A stretch of 64,000 bases of DNA from JBBDMC01 sp963826055 (lineage in GTDB: Bacteria; Pseudomonadota; Alphaproteobacteria; Rhizobiales; Kaistiaceae). Positions 28,489 through 39,947 of this stretch are shown here, piece after piece. Location: the NCBI GenBank assembly GCA_963826055.1, contig CAWGVO010000005.1, forward strand, positions 1-64,000. Direction: 5' to 3'. The position numbers were made by a program, and so were the translations under genes. A model generated the notes under the pieces. It did no database searches and was not told the DNA's origin. It saw only the letters and a list, made by a program, of their open reading frames with translations. Position 1 is the stretch's first letter, and each line of letters opens with the position of its first letter.

Positions 28489-30249
28489 ATGGCGATCGGT
28501 TCGCCAACCGGTCAGGGTCGGCAGATGCGCTTCGCCCTCAGCGCCGTCCGCCGCACCCTTGCGCGCCGCTTTCACGGCAGCGCCCTCTATCGCTGGCGCT
28601 ATGCCGGCGCCGTGCCCGACCGCCTGCTCATCGCCCCGATCGATCTGCGCACCGCCGATCCGACCGTCGCCCTCGACATCTACGCCGGCCGCTGGGTCTT
28701 CAACGGCGACGGCATCGACGTCTCCGGCTTCTCGGTCTTCGACGCCGAGCCGCCCAATGAGGAGTGGGCGCGCGCGCTCCATTCCTTCGGCTGGCTCAGG
28801 CACCTGCGCGCCTCCGACATGAAGCTGTCGCGCTCCAATGCGCGCAGCCTCATCGAGGAGTGGATCCGTTTCAGCCGCCGCCACGACGCGGTCGCCTGGG
28901 AGCCGGAGGTGGTCGCCCGCCGCGTCATCGCCTGGCTGTCGCAGACCCCGCTCTTTCTCGAGGGCTGCGACTTCTCTTTCTATCGGCGCTTCATGCGCTC
29001 GCTCACCAGCCAGGTACGCCACCTGCGCCGCGTCGCCTACGACGGCGCCCCCGGCCTGCCGCGCCTGCGCGTCATGATCGCGCTCGCCGCCGCCGCCCTG
29101 TCGATGTCCGATCAGCCGCGCTTCCTCAAGCAGGCGACCCGCCGTCTCGACCTCGAGCTGGTCAACCAGATTCTGCCCGACGGCGGCCACGTCAGCCGCA
29201 ACCCGGCCGCCATCCTCGACGCCCTCATCGACCTCTTGCCCCTCCGTCAGGCCTTCACCGCCCGCGGCAGCCAGCCCTCGCGCATCCTGGTCTCCGCCAT
29301 CGACCGCATGATGCCGATGCTGCGCTTCTTCCGTCAGGGCGACGGCAGCTTCTCCCACTTCAACGGCGTCGGCGACACCGCCACCGATCAGCTCGCCACC
29401 GTCCTCGCCTACGACGACGTGCGCGGCGCGCTGCCCGTCAACGCCCCCCACAGCGGCTATCAGCGCATCGAGGCCGGCGGCACCGTTCTCGTCGCCGACG
29501 CCGGCCGCCCGCCGCCCGTCGACTTCAGCCTCGGCGCCCACGCCGGCTGCCTGTCGTTCGAGATGAGCGTCGGCCATCAGCGCCTGATCATCAATTGCGG
29601 CGTGCCGGCGCCGAACAACATCCCGCTCCGCCGCCTGGCCCGCACCACCGCCGCCCACTCGACCGCCACCCTCAACGACACCTCGTCGTGCCGCTTCCTC
29701 ACCCGCGGCATCATGAGCGAGTGGCTGGGCGAGGCGATCGTCACCGGCCCGACCCGCATCGACGTCGACCGCCATGCCGAGGACGGCGGCACCTCGTTGA
29801 CGCTGCGCCACAACGGCTATGTCGAGCGCTACCACATCGTCCACGAGCGTCGGCTCCACCTCTCCGGCGCCGGCGACCGGCTGGAGGGGGTCGACACCTT
29901 CCTGTCGCCGACCGGGGCACCGGTGCGCCGCGGCGGCAAGGATGCCTACGCCATCCGCTTCCATCTCCATCCCAACGTCCGCGCCACCCTGAGCGAGGAC
30001 GGCTACGCCGTGCATTTCGAGCTCCCCGACGGGGAAAGCTGGCAGTTCGAGACCGACGCCGCCGATCTTGCCATCGAGGAAAGCATCCTGATGTCGGACA
30101 CCCGCGGCAATCGCCGCGCCGACCAGGTCGTCATCTACGGCCGCGTCCAGCAGAACCCGAGCGTCGCCTGGCACCTGCACCGCACCGCCATCGGCAGCCG
30201 CCGCCAGCGCACCGCACTGGTCAAGGACGAGACCGCCGCCGAGGAGTGA
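28489..30249 (+). CDS. Heparinase II/III family protein
   Basis: 586-residue protein with an N-terminal alpha/alpha toroid (LYRWRYAGAVPDRLLI, FSVFDAEPPNEEWARALHSF, WIRFSRRHDAVAWEP, LDLELVNQILPDGGHVSRNP). The C-terminal beta-sandwich of the heparinase II/III type follows (VADAGRPPPVDFSLGAHAG, HSTATLNDTSSCRF, YHIVHERRLHLS). There is no clear signal peptide. Homologues occupy this exact slot between rsmB and purH across Hyphomicrobiales, but their substrate is not established. Polysaccharide lyase chemistry is inferred from the fold only. GGGGCTTGAGGA precedes ATG 28489. Unbroken. Confidence 0.85.
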   Translation: MAIGSPTGQGRQMRFALSAVRRTLARRFHGSALYRWRYAGAVPDRLLIAPIDLRTADPTVALDIYAGRWVFNGDGIDVSGFSVFDAEPPNEEWARALHSFGWLRHLRASDMKLSRSNARSLIEEWIRFSRRHDAVAWEPEVVARRVIAWLSQTPLFLEGCDFSFYRRFMRSLTSQVRHLRRVAYDGAPGLPRLRVMIALAAAALSMSDQPRFLKQATRRLDLELVNQILPDGGHVSRNPAAILDALIDLLPLRQAFTARGSQPSRILVSAIDRMMPMLRFFRQGDGSFSHFNGVGDTATDQLATVLAYDDVRGALPVNAPHSGYQRIEAGGTVLVADAGRPPPVDFSLGAHAGCLSFEMSVGHQRLIINCGVPAPNNIPLRRLARTTAAHSTATLNDTSSCRFLTRGIMSEWLGEAIVTGPTRIDVDRHAEDGGTSLTLRHNGYVERYHIVHERRLHLSGAGDRLEGVDTFLSPTGAPVRRGGKDAYAIRFHLHPNVRATLSEDGYAVHFELPDGESWQFETDAADLAIEESILMSDTRGNRRADQVVIYGRVQQNPSVAWHLHRTAIGSRRQRTALVKDETAAEE

Positions 30250-30345
30250 CATTTGGCGCCGGCTGCCCTGCGCCGCCCGCGGTTCATTGCCCCGGCAAAG
30301 CGTGCTAAGCGCTTGGCACCCGCCGAACCCGAGCACCCGACACCG

Positions 30346-31963
<1,618 letters not shown>

Positions 31964-31993
31964 AGCAAAAGGCCGAAGGGCCAGGTTTGCGGC

Positions 31994-33559
31994 TCACCCC
32001 GCGATGGCGTCGCCGGCGTCGACCGGTGCCGCGATGCGCCCGCCCGTCGCGACGATTTCGTCGATGAGGATGTCGATGTCCTTGCGACGGGTCCGGTGGT
32101 TGGTGATGTTGACTCTGATGACCGTCCTGCCGTTGAGCGTCGTCACCGAAGGGGCGGCGACACCGCCGTTCTGCAAACTGGTCACGATTTGGGCGTTGAG
32201 CGCATCCAGCGCCGCCTCCGCCATTCCGGGACTCTCGTAGCGCAGGCAAACGATCGCCAGCGAGACCGGGGCCATGAGTTGGAGCTCCGGGTGCGCGGCG
32301 ACCCGGTGCGCCAGGTATTCCGCCAGCGCGCAATTGGCCGCGATGCTCTCGCCGAGCCGTTGTGTCCCGTACGTCCGAAACGTCGCCCACACCTTGAGCG
32401 CCCGGAAGCCGCGCGACAGTTCGGGACCGTAGTCGCAGAACCACGGCTCCCCCGCGGCCATCCCCTCACTGCTGGAGACGAGATAGTCGGCGCGCGTGGC
32501 GAAGGCGGCCCGGTGCAACCGCCCGTCGCGCACCAGCACGCAGCCCGCGTCGTAGGGCACGTGCATCCATTTGTGGAAATCGAAGGCAAGCGAATCCGCC
32601 CGCTCGATCCCGGCAAGGCGCGGACGCAACGATTCGCTGAGCGCCGCAAGCGCACCGAAAGCGCCGTCGACATGCAGCCACAGGCCTTCGCCGGCGCAGA
32701 GATCGGCGAGCGCCGGAAGATCGTCGATCGCGCCGGTATTCACGGTTCCCGCGCTGGCGACGACGCAGAAGGGTTGTAGCCCGGCGCGCCGGTCCGCCGC
32801 GATCGCCTCGGCAAGCGCCGCCGGGTCCATGCGATAAGCCTCGTCCACCGGAACGGCGCGCAGGGCCTCGCCGCCCAACCCCAGCATCTCGAACGCCTTC
32901 GCCACGCTGCCGTGCGCCTCGCTCGAGCAATAACCGACCAGGTCCGGGAAGGGGGCGACGCCGTGACGTTTGACCTGGCCGCCGGTCGCCCCGTGGCGCG
33001 CGACCGCGAGCGCGACCAGCGTCGCCATCGACGTGCCGCTGAGCAGGAGCCCGCTCGTTCCTTCCGGGAAGCCGAACAGCGTCCGGCACCACTCGATGAC
33101 CTGCCGCTCGACGTAGATGGCACCGTGCTCGCGACCACCGAGATTGGCGTTCATGACCGCGGCGATCATGTCGGCCATCACCCCGATGGGCGTGCCCGCC
33201 CCATGCACCCAGCCGAAGAAGCGCGGGTGCGTGTTGCCGGTCGTGTAGGGCAGTATCGACTCGACCATTTCCTTGCACACCCGCGCCGCCCCATCCGGCT
33301 TCGCTGGCAGCGCCCGCTGCAGCGCCGCCTTCGTCCCGGCGGCAACCGGCGTCCACACCGGCTGTTCGGATCGCGTTTCCAGGGACCGCAACGCGGCGTC
33401 CAGCACTTCGTGTGCGAGGGCGCGGAACTCCTCCCAATCGGCAGGATCGAGCGAGGTCTTGCTGTGGTCGGGTGTGTCCGGGCGCCCGGCGCCGTCCAGT
33501 GCGGCCGCCAGGCGTCGCCACGATTCACGTGGGTCTTCGCCGCTCATCGTACGCAGCAC
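31994..33559 (-). CDS. PLP-dependent amino-acid decarboxylase, aromatic-L-amino-acid (group II) type
   Basis: Group II PLP decarboxylase. NTHPRFFGWVHGAGTPIGVM (109-128), LLLSGTSMATLVALAVARHG, GYCSSEAHGSVAKAFEMLGL, WLHVDGAFGALA (294-305) and DFHKWMHVPYDAG with the Schiff-base lysine (K330) fit the DDC/AADC family. Within the family this closeness to Trp/Tyr/Phe decarboxylases does not fix the substrate. 521 residues from GTG 33559; ATG 33546 is an alternative giving a shorter N-terminus. Its start lies four bases after the ATP-grasp stop, so the two are almost certainly co-translated. It may supply an amine that is attached to a glycan or peptide by the partner enzymes (inference). Intact. Confidence 0.85.
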   Translation of the reverse strand: MLRTMSGEDPRESWRRLAAALDGAGRPDTPDHSKTSLDPADWEEFRALAHEVLDAALRSLETRSEQPVWTPVAAGTKAALQRALPAKPDGAARVCKEMVESILPYTTGNTHPRFFGWVHGAGTPIGVMADMIAAVMNANLGGREHGAIYVERQVIEWCRTLFGFPEGTSGLLLSGTSMATLVALAVARHGATGGQVKRHGVAPFPDLVGYCSSEAHGSVAKAFEMLGLGGEALRAVPVDEAYRMDPAALAEAIAADRRAGLQPFCVVASAGTVNTGAIDDLPALADLCAGEGLWLHVDGAFGALAALSESLRPRLAGIERADSLAFDFHKWMHVPYDAGCVLVRDGRLHRAAFATRADYLVSSSEGMAAGEPWFCDYGPELSRGFRALKVWATFRTYGTQRLGESIAANCALAEYLAHRVAAHPELQLMAPVSLAIVCLRYESPGMAEAALDALNAQIVTSLQNGGVAAPSVTTLNGRTVIRVNITNHRTRRKDIDILIDEIVATGGRIAAPVDAGDAIAG

Positions 33560-33562
33560 GCT

Positions 33563-34699
33563 TCAATGGCGGGTCTTCAGCTTGAAGCCACACGAAAGCA
33601 GGAAGTCGCGGTAGCGATCGGTCAGGAACCCTTCGCCCTTTGCGAGCTGCGACAGGTTGAAGGCCGAGCCGGCGTTGACCTCGACGACCACCGGTCCGTC
33701 ATCGCAAAGCGCCACGTCCCACGACTGGAACCGGATCGGCGCGAACACGCGCGCGTTGTCCGTGACGAGGTCGATCACGCGCTTCCAGTGCGGCAGGGTC
33801 TCGCCGACCAGCCGCGCCCCGCTGTCGGGATGGTCCGTCAACTCCTCCAGCGTCGGGCCGTCACCGCGTACCACGCGCTGGATGACGCCGGAGCCGGCGT
33901 CGATGGCAGCCAGCATGTTGCCCTTGCGCCAGAAGTTGTCGGCGACGTTTCCGGCGCCGGGAATCTTCCATATCGTATGCAGGATTTCCGGCGCGCCGTT
34001 CTCGATGATCAGGATGACGCGGACCGTCGAGATCGCATCTCCGTATTTGATGAGGTCGCTGTGCGGACGCAGTACGCTCTGGAACAGATAACCTCGATCC
34101 CGGTCGAGCTGCGTGGCGAACTCCTCCATCGATACGCGCTCGTTTCCGGCAAGGCAGAGCGTTCCGCCGTCGCGACCATCGATGCGGCAGCTGCCGAGAC
34201 TGAAGATGCCGCCAAGCGGCTTGACGAACAGCGGATAGCGGGCGGCGCCGGACAGGAACTCTGAGAGTTCCTTCGCCGTCGACAGCGTTGGCACGCGGCC
34301 GAAGCGGCGGCCGGTTTCCAGATAGGCCGCCTGGGTCTCCGGCACCGGTGCGCCGCAGGATTGCAGAAGGCTGTAGGTGAGGAACTTGTCGTCGGCGACG
34401 GCTCGCCAGTCGGGGTCGCAGCAGTGCTTGATGATGGCCGGATGGATGCGCTCGGACAGGAAGCGCCGTTTCTCCTCGAAGGGGTAGGCGGCATCGTCGT
34501 AGAGCCGGAAATAGTAGTATTCGGCCGGCAGAAGCTTGCCGTCCGCGCGCCCGAGGCGGACGATATCGCTGACCTGGGCGCCGAACGATTTGCCGGTCTG
34601 GGTGCGAGCCGCCGCCAGGCACCGCTGTATGTTGAACGCATCACGGTGCGCGGTAAAATCCCGCGCGTCCCGGGTGAAACGCGACTCGTGCGAATCCAT
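33563..34699 (-). CDS. Sugar-transfer-associated ATP-grasp enzyme
   Basis: ATP-grasp fold ligase of the group typically found beside glycosyltransferase genes (ATPgrasp_ST). 378 residues: basic N-terminus, then EYYYFRLYDDAAYPFEEKRR, DKFLTYSLLQSCGAPVP, LFVKPLGGIFSLGSCRID (ATP-binding lysine loop), YLFQSVLRPHSDLIKYGDAI, STVRVILIIENGAPEIL, and WDVALCDDGPVVVEVNAGSA with the acidic Mg-binding residues. These enzymes join a carboxylate to an amine or similar nucleophile; the actual partners are unknown. It sits between two TPR-glycosyltransferases and a PLP decarboxylase on the minus strand. Unbroken. Confidence 0.8.
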   Translation of the reverse strand: MDSHESRFTRDARDFTAHRDAFNIQRCLAAARTQTGKSFGAQVSDIVRLGRADGKLLPAEYYYFRLYDDAAYPFEEKRRFLSERIHPAIIKHCCDPDWRAVADDKFLTYSLLQSCGAPVPETQAAYLETGRRFGRVPTLSTAKELSEFLSGAARYPLFVKPLGGIFSLGSCRIDGRDGGTLCLAGNERVSMEEFATQLDRDRGYLFQSVLRPHSDLIKYGDAISTVRVILIIENGAPEILHTIWKIPGAGNVADNFWRKGNMLAAIDAGSGVIQRVVRGDGPTLEELTDHPDSGARLVGETLPHWKRVIDLVTDNARVFAPIRFQSWDVALCDDGPVVVEVNAGSAFNLSQLAKGEGFLTDRYRDFLLSCGFKLKTRH

Positions 34700-34826
34700 C
34701 TGGCGGTCCTTCGCGACGCAGACCCAGCCTCTTGCTTAGAACCGAATTGTTAATTTTGCGCTGACCGCCGGCATCGACGGCAGCCTCAGCCCGGACGGAG
34801 GAAGCCAATCCCGGGCGCCGCCCTCG

Positions 34827-36829
34827 TCACCCGCGACCGACCCGCTCCGCCAGCGCCTTGGCGATCTCGGCGAACACCGCCGTCCCAGTCCTCGTGGCGC
34901 GTCTGCCGGAACAGCCGCATCGTCGGGTACCACGGCGAATCCGCGCGCCCTTCGAGCCAGCGCCAGTCGGGCCGGTATCGCAGCGCGACCCAGATCGGCC
35001 GGCCGAGCGCCCCGGCGAGGTGGGCCGTGCCCGTGTCCGACGTGATCAGAAGATCGAGATTGGCCATCACCCCGGCGACCTCCTCGAGACCGTCCGGATT
35101 GTCCTCGATGTCCCGGCGCCGAGCCGCTCGACCGTCATGCCGTCCGGCAGGTCGTCGAGCTGGTCGAGCCCGTCGACCGCCTGGATGCTGATCAGCCGCA
35201 CGCCGGGCACCTTCGCGAGCGGCGCGAACCGCTTCACCGGTATCGAGCGATAGCGGTCGCGGTAGTAGTTGCGATTGCCCTGCCAGGCGATACCGACCTT
35301 GAATCCCTCTGACCCGAGACGCCCGGCCCACGTCTCGATCCGCGCCGGGTCGGCGGCGATGTAGGGCACGGTCTCCGGCCGCGCATCGGCACCGCTACCC
35401 AGAACATACGGCAGGCTCATCACCGATACCTGATAGTCGAAGTTCTTTCTGAGCCCGAGGCTCTCCGTCACGTCGATCGTCGCAAACGAGCGCGCCGCCA
35501 GACCGGCGAGCACCGGTGCCACCATGAAGGTGACCCTGCCGCCGCGCGCCGCGACTTCCGGCATGAAGCGGGCGAACTGGATGGCGTCGCCGAGCCCCTG
35601 CTCGCTGAACACCAGCACCTTCTTGCCGTCGAGCGGCTCGCCGCGCCACTGCGGCGCCAGCTTCGTCAGCGCCAGCCGCTTGAAGCTTGCGTCCCTGATC
35701 CGCCACTCGTGCTCGGTCCAGCCGCGCTCGAAACGACCGAGATAGAGCAGCAGCATCGCGTAGAAGTAGCGCGTCCGCGCCAGCTCCGGCTCGAGTTCGA
35801 TCGCCTTCTCGAACGAAGCGGCCGCTTCCGACAGGTCGCCGAGCTCGGCCAGCGCGATCGCCCGCACCTCGTGGAAATCGTGCCCCGAGGCGCCGAGCCG
35901 CTCGGCCACCTGCAACATGTCCCACTGCTCTTCCACCCGCGCCAGCTCGCTCAGCGCCAGCGCGCGCACCACGTAGCCTTCCGGCGCCTTCGGTGCCAGG
36001 CGGATCGCCTCGTCCGCCGCTGCCAGCGCCTCATCGAAGCGATTGGCCTTGCACAGCGCCGCCGCCAGCGCCGCCGGCGCCGCCGGGTTGTCCGGGTTCC
36101 ACTTCACCGCCTGTTCGGCGGCCGCCAGCCGCCTCTTCCGCCCGCTGCATGCGGACAAGGAAGCTGCTCTTGAGGACCAGTGCCTCGGCGTTGTTCGGCT
36201 CGATCGCCAGCGCCGCTTCGACCGCCTCCAGCGCCTGCCTGTGCTGGCGCAGCCGGTGGTGCGCGTCCGCCCGACCGATGTGCGCCTCGGCCTTGTTCGG
36301 CTGCAGCGCCGCCGCCTGCCGGAAGGCGGCGAGCGCCTCGATCAGCCGGTTCTTGACGATCAGCGCCAGACCCCGGTTGAGGTGCGCGTCGGCGAGTGTC
36401 GGGTCTTTCCTTCAGCGCCCGGTCGTAGGCGGCAATCGCTTCATCGGGCCGGTCGAGCTGCTTCAGGATGTTGCCGCGATTGAAGTGCGCCGTCGCATAG
36501 TCCGGGCGATAGCGCAGCGCCCGTTCCTCCGCCGCCAGCGCCTCCTCCAGGCGTCCCATTTCCTGCAGCGCGACGCCGCGGTTGGAGTGCGCTTCCGGAA
36601 ACGAGGGGGCCATTTTCACTGCCGCATCGAACGCCTTGAGCGCGTCGCGCGGATTGCCCTGCTTGAGGCGGATGTCGCCGAGGATGTTGAACCCGATCGG
36701 GTGTCTGAGCGCCTGCCGGTTGCCCTCCAGCACCTTGACCGCCTCATCGAGGCGGCCGGCCTGGATGGACGCGATGGCGGCGGCCAGCGCGTTGGCGACG
36801 TCCTGACCGGGATCCCCGTTGCGGCTCAT
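34827..36829 (-). CDS. TPR protein with C-terminal GT9-like glycosyltransferase domain, copy 2 (frameshifted)
   Basis: Start ATG 36829 overlaps the stop of the preceding paralogue as ATGA. The N-terminal half is a row of TPRs (NILGDIRLKQGNPRDALKAF, SNRGVALQEMGRLEEALAAE, ALVLKSSFLVRMQRAEEAA). The C-terminal half begins near GRFERGWTEHEWRI and LAPQWRGEPLDGKKVLVFSE, with GLGDAIQFARFMPEV. It ends in a heptosyltransferase-like donor fold (NLDLLITSDTGTAHLAGALG, PIWVALRYRPDWRWLEG, SPWYPTMRLFRQ). Four one-base shifts are needed (near 36408, 36135, 35115, 34883); the repaired end is AEIAKALAERVGRG. About 667 residues, close in length and domain order to its neighbour. Likely glycosylates a surface glycan or protein; donor unknown. 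Confidence 0.8.
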
Positions 36830-38839
36830 GACGCCGCCGCCTGTCGCGCGGTGTCGGCGAGCGCACCGGCGATGTCGGCGAACACCGTCTCCCAATCGCC
36901 GCGGCGCCGCTGACGGAAGAGCCGCATCGTCGGGTACCACGGTGAGCGCGTCTCGCCCCGCCTGTCCTGCCAGCGCCAGTCCGCCACCTGCGGCAGCGCC
37001 ACCCACACCGGCCGGCCCAATGCACCGGCGAGATGCACCACCGCCGTATCGGAGGAAATGACCAGATCGAGATTGGCCATCAGCGCGGCGAGGGCGTCGA
37101 AGCCGCCGCTCTCGTCACCCGGCCCGGCGCCGAAGGTCTCGACCGTCATTCCCGCCGGCAGGTCGGCCAGCTGGTCGAGGCCGTTGACCGCCTGCGCGCT
37201 GATCAATCGCACCCCGCCGACGGCCGTCAGTGGTCGAAACTGCGTGAGCGGCACCGAGCGCCAGCGATCGCCCCGGTACGACGGGTTGCCCTGCCAGGCG
37301 ATCCCCACCTTGAAGCCCCCGCCACCAAGCCGATCGCGCCACGTCGCGATGAGCGTATCGTCCGCGAACAGGTACGGCACCGCGTCGGCCACCGTTTCGC
37401 CACCGGTCTTCAGGACGTGCGGCAGGCTCATCAGCGCCACGTGAAAATCGAAGCCGGTCCGTTGGCCGAGCCCGTCGGTCACGTCGATCGACGGCAGGGC
37501 GCGCCTGACGATTTCCTTCAGCGGCGGCTGCACCATCAGCGTGACCGTCGCGCCGCGCTCCGCCACCAGCGGCAGGAACCGGAGGAATTGGAGGGTGTCG
37601 CCAAACCCCTGCTCGGGGATGACGAGGATCTTCTTTCCCGCGATCGGTTCGCCGCGCCATTGCGGCGCGAGGTCGCGCAGGGTGGAGCGGGTGTAGTCCG
37701 GCAGCTTCAGCCGCCACTCGTACTCCGCCCAGCCGCGTTCGAACGCGCCGGCGGCGAGCAACTGGTAGGAATAGTGCGTATGGACAGACGCATTGTCGGG
37801 CTCGGCCGCGATGGCGCGTTCGTAGGACGCCAGCGCCGCATCCGCTTCACCGAGTTGCGACAGGGCGAACGCCCGCGCCTCGTGAAGCAGGCGATTGCCG
37901 CCGCCGAGGTCCTCCGCCGTTTGCAGCGCCTCCAGTTGCTCCTGGTACTGCCCCGATTCGCCGAGAACGAGACCGCGCGCCAGATGGCCGTGATGGTCGG
38001 CCGGATCGAGGCGTATCGCCGTGTCGGCGGCGGCAAGCGCGTCATCGAACTGCTTGAGTTTCCACAGCGCCATCGCCCGCGCCGCGTGCGCGCCCGCGTC
38101 GTCCCGGATCGCTGGCGAGGCGCATGTCGGCCACGGTCAGGGCCTCGTTCGTGAGATCGTGCTTGAGGTCGCGCACGTCCGGGTCGTCCGGCGCGACGGC
38201 AAGGGCCGATTCGAGAATTGCCAGCGCCTCAGGCTTTCGGCCAAGCGCACCGAGGGCCTTGGCCTGACCGAGATAGGCGCCGATGAGGTCCGGTGCGAGC
38301 TTCCGGGCCTCCTGGAAATCGGCGAGCGCTTCGGCGGTTCGATTCGTTTCCATCAGCGCCGCGCCGCGGTTCAGCCGCGCCTCCACGAGCCCCGGCCTGT
38401 CCTTCAGGGCCTTGTCGTAGGCGGCGATCGCCTCATCGAATCGCTGCATCTGTTTCAGGATGTTGCCGCGGTTGAAGTGGGCCGTCGCATAGTCCGGCCG
38501 ATGGCCGAGCGCCCGTTCCTCCGCCGCCAGCGCCTCGTCCAGCCGGCCCATCTCCTGCAACGCGACGCCGCGGTTTGCGTGCGCCTCCGGAAACGACGGG
38601 GCGAGCTTCACCGCCGCATCGAATGCCTTGAGCGCCTCGCGCGGGTTGCCCTGCCTGAGGCGGACGTCACCGAGGATATTGAACCCGACCGGCGTCTTCA
38701 GCGCCTGCCGGTTTGCTTCCAGCACCCTGACCGCCTCGTCGAGCCGGTCGGCCGCGATGTGCGCGATCGCGTCGTCGAGCGCCTTGCGAAGCGCCTGCTG
38801 GTCGGCGGCTCCCTTGAGCTTGAGACGGTTGGGGCTCAT
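36826..38839 (-). CDS. TPR protein with C-terminal GT9-like glycosyltransferase domain, copy 1 (one frameshift)
   Basis: Upstream member of the tandem pair. ATG 38839 opens a TPR array (LDEAVRVLEANRQALKTPVG, LKAFDAAVKLAPSFPEAHAN, HFNRGNILKQMQRFDEAIAA) that is nearly the same as in the downstream copy. After a shift near 38110 the frame continues with MALWKLKQFDDALAAADTAI, then FERGWAEYEWRL, QWRGEPIAGKKILVIPEQGF, DLVISSDTAVVHLAGALGRP and ADWRWQDRRGETRSPWYPTM. Repaired length is about 671. Two GGAAAAGTG palindromes lie just upstream of the start. Probable first gene of the four-gene minus-strand operon (two glycosyltransferases, ATP-grasp, PLP decarboxylase). Confidence 0.83.
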
Positions 38840-38856
38840 GCGCCGGGCAAACTAAA

Positions 38857-38900
38857 GCAATTGCAGGAAAAGTGGGCACCACTTTTCCGTCCGCGATTGC
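38857..38900. repeat. 44-base GGAAAAGTG palindromic repeat, copy B
   Basis: Starts GCAATTGCAGGAAAAGTG, arms GGAAAAGTGG/CCACTTTTCC, ends CGCGATTGC. Same unit as at 24930-24973. Confidence 0.85.
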
Positions 38901-38913
38901 GTGGAGACAAATG

Positions 38914-38957
38914 CCAAGTGCAGGAAAAGTGGATTCCACCTTTCCGTCCGCGATTGC
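38914..38957. repeat. 44-base GGAAAAGTG palindromic repeat, copy C
   Basis: Second of a direct pair 57 bases apart start to start. Arms GGAAAAGTGG/CCACCTTTCC with one mismatch, ends CGCGATTGC. The pair occupies the divergent region between the glycosyltransferase operon and imuA. Confidence 0.8.
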
Positions 38958-39027
38958 ATGAAATCGAGGACTGAAGCCGGTCACGGCCACCTCTATTCGA
39001 CTCTTGCCCGGTTCTCCGGAATCAATG

Positions 39028-39042
39028 GAACAAAACAGGAAC
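39028..39042. promoter_or_regulatory. LexA (SOS) box GAAC-N7-GAAC upstream of imuA
   Basis: Exact match to the alphaproteobacterial SOS operator (GTTC-N7-GTTC read on the other strand): GAAC, seven bases AAAACAG, GAAC. It lies 30 bases before the imuA ATG, the expected place for control of a mutasome cassette. Confidence 0.9.
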
Positions 39043-39071
39043 ACAATTATCGTCCGTCAGGCTGAAACACC

Positions 39072-39947
39072 ATGCAAGTCAATGCCTTGGCGGAAGCGGG
39101 GCTGGCCCGCCTGCGCCGCCGCATCGCCGCGATCGAAAAAAGGCCGCCCTCCGCGGAAAACGGCATTGTCGTTCGTCCGTCCCCTCTCGGCCGTCCTTCA
39201 TCGGCGCTCCTGCCCTTCGCGATTCCCGGCCTCGACCGCATGCTCGCTGGCGGCCTTCGCCGCGACGCCCTCCATGAAATCCGCGGGAGTCTCGCCCGCG
39301 ACGCCGCCGCGGCGACCGGCTTTGCCGCCGCCATCCTGGCGCGGCTGACCCGGCAGGACGACCGTCCGATTCTGTGGGTCGCGGAAGCCGCGGCCACCCG
39401 CGAGGCCGGCCAGCCCTATGGCGCCGGGCTCGATCGTTTCGGCCTCGATTCCCGTCGCCTGATCGTCGTCCAGGTGAGAAAGCCCGGCGACGCACTGTGG
39501 GTCTGCGAGGAGGGGCTCTCCTGTCGCGGCCTTGCCGCGGTGCTGACCGAGGTGAGGGGCGAGCCGCGCCTGCTCGACCTCACCGCCTCGCGCCGTCTGG
39601 CGCTGCGCGCGCGAGAGAGCGGCGTCATGGGCCTCCTGTTGCGCCAGAGCGATCGGCCGCAACCGGGCGCAGCGACGACCCGCTGGCTGGTCGCGCCCCG
39701 TCCGGCAACGACCCTCGACGATTACCCGGCCGGCATCGGCGACCCGTCCTGGCGTCTGACGCTTGAACGCAACCGCCTCGGCGCCACCGGCACCTTCGAC
39801 GTGGAGTGGGATCATGGCAGATGTCGTTTCGTCCCCGCCGCCGGCATCGGCGCGTCGCATTCTTTCCCTGTCGCTGCCCTATCTGTCGACCGACCGCATC
39901 TGGCGCGAGATCAGCGGGCGCTCGTGGCGCTGCGACGAGCCTCGTGA
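39072..39947 (+). CDS. imuA: ImuA, RecA-like protein of the SOS mutasome
   Basis: Small RecA-fold protein that works with ImuB and DnaE2 in damage-induced mutagenesis. 291 residues. Typical stretches are IPGLDRMLAGGLRRDALHEI, PILWVAEAAATREAGQPYG, GLDSRRLIVVQVRKPGDALW, CEEGLSCRGLAAVLTEVRGE and ESGVMGLLLRQSDRPQPGAA, with TTRWLVAP near the end. As in other ImuA proteins, no classical Walker A is seen. ATG 39072, directly behind the LexA box. The imuB start lies inside its last 134 bases in another frame, which suggests translational coupling. Unbroken. Confidence 0.9.
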   Translation: MQVNALAEAGLARLRRRIAAIEKRPPSAENGIVVRPSPLGRPSSALLPFAIPGLDRMLAGGLRRDALHEIRGSLARDAAAATGFAAAILARLTRQDDRPILWVAEAAATREAGQPYGAGLDRFGLDSRRLIVVQVRKPGDALWVCEEGLSCRGLAAVLTEVRGEPRLLDLTASRRLALRARESGVMGLLLRQSDRPQPGAATTRWLVAPRPATTLDDYPAGIGDPSWRLTLERNRLGATGTFDVEWDHGRCRFVPAAGIGASHSFPVAALSVDRPHLARDQRALVALRRAS

